Part shown: piece by piece, positions 22,185 through 25,235 of the stretch
How positions within the stretch are numbered: position 1 is the first letter of the stretch
How the letters are laid out: every line of letters starts with the position of its first letter
From: an uncultured Syntrophobacterales bacterium
GTDB taxonomy: Bacteria; Desulfobacterota; Syntrophia; Syntrophales; UBA5619
Direction: 5' to 3'
NCBI GenBank assembly: GCA_903903205.1
Contig: CAIUXU010000150.1
Location: 1 to 25,235 of the forward strand
DNA length: 25,235 bases
Notes under the pieces: model-generated
The model's input: the letters and a program-made list of their open reading frames with translations, nothing else
The model's database searches: none
Told to the model about the DNA's origin: nothing
Translations under genes and position numbers: made by a program

Positions 22185-22888
22185 TACTGGAAGCGTCAGG
22201 AATCAACACCTATTACGGAACAAGTCACATCCTGTTCGATGTGGCGCTGCACATGAAGCAGGGCGAGCTGGTTTGCCTTCTGGGAAGAAACGGGTCCGGC
22301 AAGACCACCACGCTGCGGAGTATCATGGGACTCACTGCCCCAAAGACAGGCAAAGTGATGTTTCATGGCGAGGATCTGCGCGGCAGACCCTCCTATTATA
22401 TCGCCCAGCGGGGCATTGGCTATGTTCCCGACAACCGACTTATCTTCCCCGATCTTACGGTACGGGAGAACCTGGAGATCGGAAAGAAAAAATCCGAGCA
22501 TTATACAGGCGAGCCATGGACGGTGGACAGGGCCTACGAAATCTTCCCCCACCTGAAAAAGCTGGAGAAGCACCTCGGCGGGCACCTGAGCGGCGGCGAG
22601 CAGCAGATGCTGACCATCGCCAGAACACTCATGGGAAATCCCGAATTGATCCTCCTCGATGAGCCCGTTGAGGGATTGGCCCCGCTGATCGTGAAGGATT
22701 TTGCTGAAAAGCTCATCCTGCTGAAGAAGATGGGCGTCACGATCCTTTTTTCCGAACAGAATATCCGTTTTTCTCTGGCGATTGCCGAGCGCGCTTATGT
22801 GATCAACAAAGGCAGGATAGAATACGAAGGCACAATTGCCGAGCTGAGCAGAAATGAAGAGATCAAACAAAAATATCTGATGATATAG
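22181..22888 (+). CDS. livF: branched-chain-type ABC transporter ATPase LivF
   Basis: Second ATPase subunit; 235 residues. Walker A is GRNGSGKT (35-42), the signature LSGGEQQ begins at 135, and the Walker B region is LILLDEPVEGLAP. The ATGA overlap with livG implies coupled translation. With livH, livM and livG it completes a standard importer; the ligase gene follows 17 bases later. Confidence 0.94.
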   Translation: MILEASGINTYYGTSHILFDVALHMKQGELVCLLGRNGSGKTTTLRSIMGLTAPKTGKVMFHGEDLRGRPSYYIAQRGIGYVPDNRLIFPDLTVRENLEIGKKKSEHYTGEPWTVDRAYEIFPHLKKLEKHLGGHLSGGEQQMLTIARTLMGNPELILLDEPVEGLAPLIVKDFAEKLILLKKMGVTILFSEQNIRFSLAIAERAYVINKGRIEYEGTIAELSRNEEIKQKYLMI

Positions 22889-22905
22889 CCCCTCATGAGG
22901 AACCC

Positions 22906-24558
22906 ATGCTGGAGAAAAAAGGCAGTTACGACGAGGTTTACCGAAGTTTTCGCTGGCCGATCCCCGAATACTACAACATCGGCGTCGATGTCTGCGACAA
23001 GTGGGCGGATGAGCGGTACCGTCTTGCCCTGATTTACGAAGACGAGAGTGGCCGGACCGAAAAATACACCTTCTGGGATATCAGGAACCTCTCCAATCGT
23101 CTGGCCAATGCCTTGCGGGCGCACGGCATCACCCGGGGCGACCGGGTTGCGATTCTTCTTCCGCAGTGCCCGGAGACGGCCATAGCCCACATCGCCATCT
23201 ACAAGCTCGGCGCCATCGCCCTTCCCCTTTTTACGCTGTTCGGCCCCGACGCCCTCGAATACCGCCTTGCAAACAGCGGAGCGAAGGCCGTCATCACCGA
23301 TGGGGCCAATGTCGAGAAGGTTCTCCAGATCCGGGATCGCCTGACCGACTTGCAGCTTCTGTTCGTGACTCGGGGGAAACCGGAGGCTGGCGTCATTGAT
23401 TTTCAGGAGGCGCTGGAAAAAGGGTCAACCCGTTTCGAACCGGTCCCGACGAAAGCGGACGACCCGGCCCTCATTATTTACACATCGGGCACCACCGGCC
23501 CGCCAAAGGGGGCTCTCCACGCCCACCGCGTGGTTCTCGGACATGTGCCCGGCGTCGAGTTTTTCCACAATTTTTTCCCCAAAAAAGAGGATGTGTACTG
23601 GACACCGGCCGACTGGGCCTGGATCGGAGGGTTGATCGATGTTCTTCTGCCAAGCTGGCACCACGGTGTGCCGGTTGTCGCGTACCGCGCGAAAAAATTC
23701 GATCCGGAACAGGCTTTCCATTTCATTGCCAAATATGGAATCCGTAATGCCTTTATGCCGCCGACCGCGCTCAAGATGATGCGGCAGGTGAAGGATCCCA
23801 AAAGCCGCTATGATTACAACATGCGGACGATTGGCAGCGGCGGGGAAACGCTGGGCGAAGAACTCCTCGACTGGGGCCGTCAGGTCATGGATTTGCAAAT
23901 CAACGAATTCTACGGGCAGACCGAAGTCAACCTCGTCGTCGGAAACTGTTGCGAAATCATGCCTATCCGCAAGGGATCGATGGGAAAGCCGATTCCCGGC
24001 CACCGCGTGGAGGTGGTCGATCAGGCGGGACAGGTCGTCCCTCCGGGAACGGTCGGCGAGATTGCGATCCTCCGCCCCGACCCGGTCATGTTCCTCAACT
24101 ACTGGCAGAATGAGCAGGCGACGCGCGAAAAGTTTATCGGCGACTGGTCACTCACGGGAGACCTCGGAAAGAAGGATGAAGACGGTTACCTGTGGTATGT
24201 CGCCCGAAAGGACGATATCATCACATCCTCCGGTTACAGAATCGGCCCCGCTGAGATCGAGGACTGCCTGATCAAGCATCCCGCGGTAGCGATGTCCGCC
24301 GTTATCGGATACCCCGATCCGGTCCGGACGGAGATCGTCAAGGCTTTCCTCGTCCTGAAACCGGGAACGGCCGCCACGGAAGAGCTGGCCTCGGAAATCA
24401 AAGAGTTTGTCAAGACGCGCCTCGCCGCCCATGAGTATCCGCGGGAGATCGAATTCGTAACCGAACTGCCGATGACAACCACCGGCAAAATCATCCGGGG
24501 AGAGCTGCGTAGCAGGAAAATCATGAAAAAACAGAAGAACGGCGGCTACATCCTCTGA
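22906..24558 (+). CDS. AMP-forming acyl-CoA ligase (acetyl-/medium-chain-CoA-synthetase-like)
   Basis: Activates a carboxylic acid to its CoA thioester with ATP, giving AMP and diphosphate; 550 residues. Motifs: P-loop YTSGTTGPPKG (192-202), the TPADWAWIGG acyl-pocket segment, YGQTE (336-340), TGD (417-419), the hinge RKDDIITSSGYRIGP (434-448) and the adenylation lysine Lys528 in TTGK. The overall pattern is that of the AcsA/ACSM branch, not long-chain FadD. The ribosome site GAGGA is close to the ATG. Being last in the Liv-type operon, it probably activates the imported acid. The exact chain length or ring cannot be read from sequence. Confidence 0.92.
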   Translation: MLEKKGSYDEVYRSFRWPIPEYYNIGVDVCDKWADERYRLALIYEDESGRTEKYTFWDIRNLSNRLANALRAHGITRGDRVAILLPQCPETAIAHIAIYKLGAIALPLFTLFGPDALEYRLANSGAKAVITDGANVEKVLQIRDRLTDLQLLFVTRGKPEAGVIDFQEALEKGSTRFEPVPTKADDPALIIYTSGTTGPPKGALHAHRVVLGHVPGVEFFHNFFPKKEDVYWTPADWAWIGGLIDVLLPSWHHGVPVVAYRAKKFDPEQAFHFIAKYGIRNAFMPPTALKMMRQVKDPKSRYDYNMRTIGSGGETLGEELLDWGRQVMDLQINEFYGQTEVNLVVGNCCEIMPIRKGSMGKPIPGHRVEVVDQAGQVVPPGTVGEIAILRPDPVMFLNYWQNEQATREKFIGDWSLTGDLGKKDEDGYLWYVARKDDIITSSGYRIGPAEIEDCLIKHPAVAMSAVIGYPDPVRTEIVKAFLVLKPGTAATEELASEIKEFVKTRLAAHEYPREIEFVTELPMTTTGKIIRGELRSRKIMKKQKNGGYIL

Positions 24559-24635
24559 GGAGAAGGAAGAATCGGTCACATATCGAACATTTTCAGGTAA
24601 CTCCCAGATTTCCACGAATCCCACGACCCGCTCTG

Positions 24636-24782
24636 CTACCCTTCCGGTACAGCAATTTCTTCCGGTGGTAGCCAAACAGCCTTGCCATTCCGCCAGACAG
24701 CAATAGGATTCCCCTGTCGTTTGTGCTCGGCTATGGCCTCTGCAACTGCCTCTTTCAACGCCATTTCGGCTTTGACTTCCAA
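24636..24782 (-). CDS. small antitoxin-like protein, start uncertain
   Basis: A short reading frame on the minus strand that encodes LPLEVKAEMALKEAVAEAI, then AEHKRQGNPIAVWRNGKAVW, then LPPEEIAVPEG and a TAG at 24638-24636. The composition and the helix-then-strand (IAVWRNGKAV) pattern look genuinely coding and resemble small antitoxin-like or conserved hypothetical proteins; I cannot name the family. No ATG precedes the conserved block: candidates are TTG at 24782 (used here), ATT at 24797 just after GGGAGGG, or ATG at 24764, which would trim it. The frame continues upstream into the nuclease gene with only its TGA between them. It may be a real short gene with a non-ATG start or a degraded remnant. 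Confidence 0.45.
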   Translation of the reverse strand: MEVKAEMALKEAVAEAIAEHKRQGNPIAVWRNGKAVWLPPEEIAVPEG

Positions 24783-24818
24783 GGGAAGATCGCGAATATC
24801 CCTCCCGATTTCGAGAAA

Positions 24819-25235
24819 TCACATCCCCCAGATGATAATCCTCTTTCCGGCCCGGTTTTCCTCCCGGCGGAAGATCTTCTCCTCCCAGGGTTTGTCCGGG
24901 TTGCGGTCAAAGATCACCAGGTGGCCATCCGCCGTCCCGGTGCGGTCCATGTAGGCCGCCGTCTGTACCATGCCGTCGGCGATCGTTTTCTCCAGGGATT
25001 TGTGAAGGATCTTTAGTTCAATGACAACTTTCTGCGTTGCGGCAGCGGGCATCGTCTGCCCGGGCGTCGGCTGCACCGGCCAGACAATCAGCAGGTCTGT
25101 CCGCATTCGCCCCAGACCGTATTCCCGCTCAATCCGCCCGCCGCCGTTGACGATGCGCTGGAGAAACGCCTGCAGCAACAACTGCGGCCCTGCCTCCTTG
25201 TAGTCATACCGCTCGATCCAGTGCTCTGAATGTTC
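24819..25235 (-). CDS. PD-(D/E)XK nuclease-domain protein, C-terminal part (truncated by window)
   Basis: The frame is open to the right window edge and ends at TGA 24821-24819. The visible 138 residues contain YKEAGPQLLLQAFLQRIVN, GLGRMRTDLLIVW and VVIELKILHKSLE. The Asp of RTDLLI and the Glu/Lys of IELK fit the D-x(n)-E-x-K core of the PD-(D/E)XK fold. The tail HLVIFDRNPDKPWEEKIF, then WGM, is the usual end of the module attached to AAA-like ATPase proteins, whose N-terminal part would lie outside. It converges on the acyl-CoA ligase and appears unrelated to the catabolic cluster. Confidence 0.75.
   Translation of the reverse strand, partial: EHSEHWIERYDYKEAGPQLLLQAFLQRIVNGGGRIEREYGLGRMRTDLLIVWPVQPTPGQTMPAAATQKVVIELKILHKSLEKTIADGMVQTAAYMDRTGTADGHLVIFDRNPDKPWEEKIFRREENRAGKRIIIWGM

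Noticed and set aside
1..25235. CRISPR arrays, tRNA or rRNA genes, insertion sequences
   Set aside because: No regularly spaced repeats, no tRNA-like cloverleaf or rRNA stretch, and no transposase or terminal repeats were recognised on either strand.

Overview
The window reads as accessory catabolic chromosome from a moderately GC-rich Gram-negative bacterium. Signal-peptide binding proteins (TctC and LivK types) imply a periplasm. A sigma-54 activator with a matching -24/-12 promoter, a Liv-type ABC transporter linked to an acyl-CoA ligase, and a CoA-acylating aldehyde dehydrogenase together suggest a Desulfobacterota/Syntrophales-like or other proteobacterial host. That taxonomic guess is inference; there is no rRNA or tRNA here and no mobile element was seen.

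Layout. (1) 1-8399, plus strand: two sets of tripartite tricarboxylate transporter (TTT) genes. The first is a 5'-truncated tctC plus tctA. The second is tctC, a carboxymuconolactone-decarboxylase-family gene, tctB and tctA. A small cupin and an MmgE/PrpD-family protein follow. The block ends at a bidirectional terminator (8493-8535). (2) 8547-12652, minus strand: an operon of alpha/beta hydrolase, ThDP-dependent acetolactate-synthase-like enzyme and CoA-acylating aldehyde dehydrogenase. (3) 12653-12867: a divergent promoter region with two face-away TTGACA-N17 promoters, each with a related inverted repeat in its spacer. (4) 12868-13989, plus strand: an SDR dehydrogenase and a small EthD/Dabb-like protein, ending at a terminator that lies inside the 3' end of the convergent amidase gene. 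(5) 14014-17134, minus strand: a PAS/AAA+/Fis sigma-54 activator, a GatC-like small subunit and a GatA-like amidase, listed in transcription order. (6) 17348-24558, plus strand: behind a near-consensus sigma-54 promoter, a 3-hydroxybutyrate-dehydrogenase-like SDR, a branched-chain-amino-acid-type ABC transporter (binding protein, LivH, LivM, LivG, LivF) and an AMP-forming acyl-CoA ligase. (7) 24636-25235, minus strand: a small antitoxin-like reading frame and the C-terminal end of a PD-(D/E)XK nuclease-domain protein cut by the window edge.

How it may work together (inference). Carboxylates enter through TTT and Liv-type transporters. Amide or lactone bonds are hydrolysed by the amidase and the alpha/beta hydrolase. 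SDRs oxidise hydroxyls. The ThDP enzyme cleaves or decarboxylates a ketone or 2-oxo acid to an aldehyde, the acylating dehydrogenase turns the aldehyde into an acyl-CoA, and the ligase activates free acids. The substrate cannot be named from sequence alone. The least conventional parts are the hydrolase/ThDP/acylating-dehydrogenase operon and its paired-operator control region.
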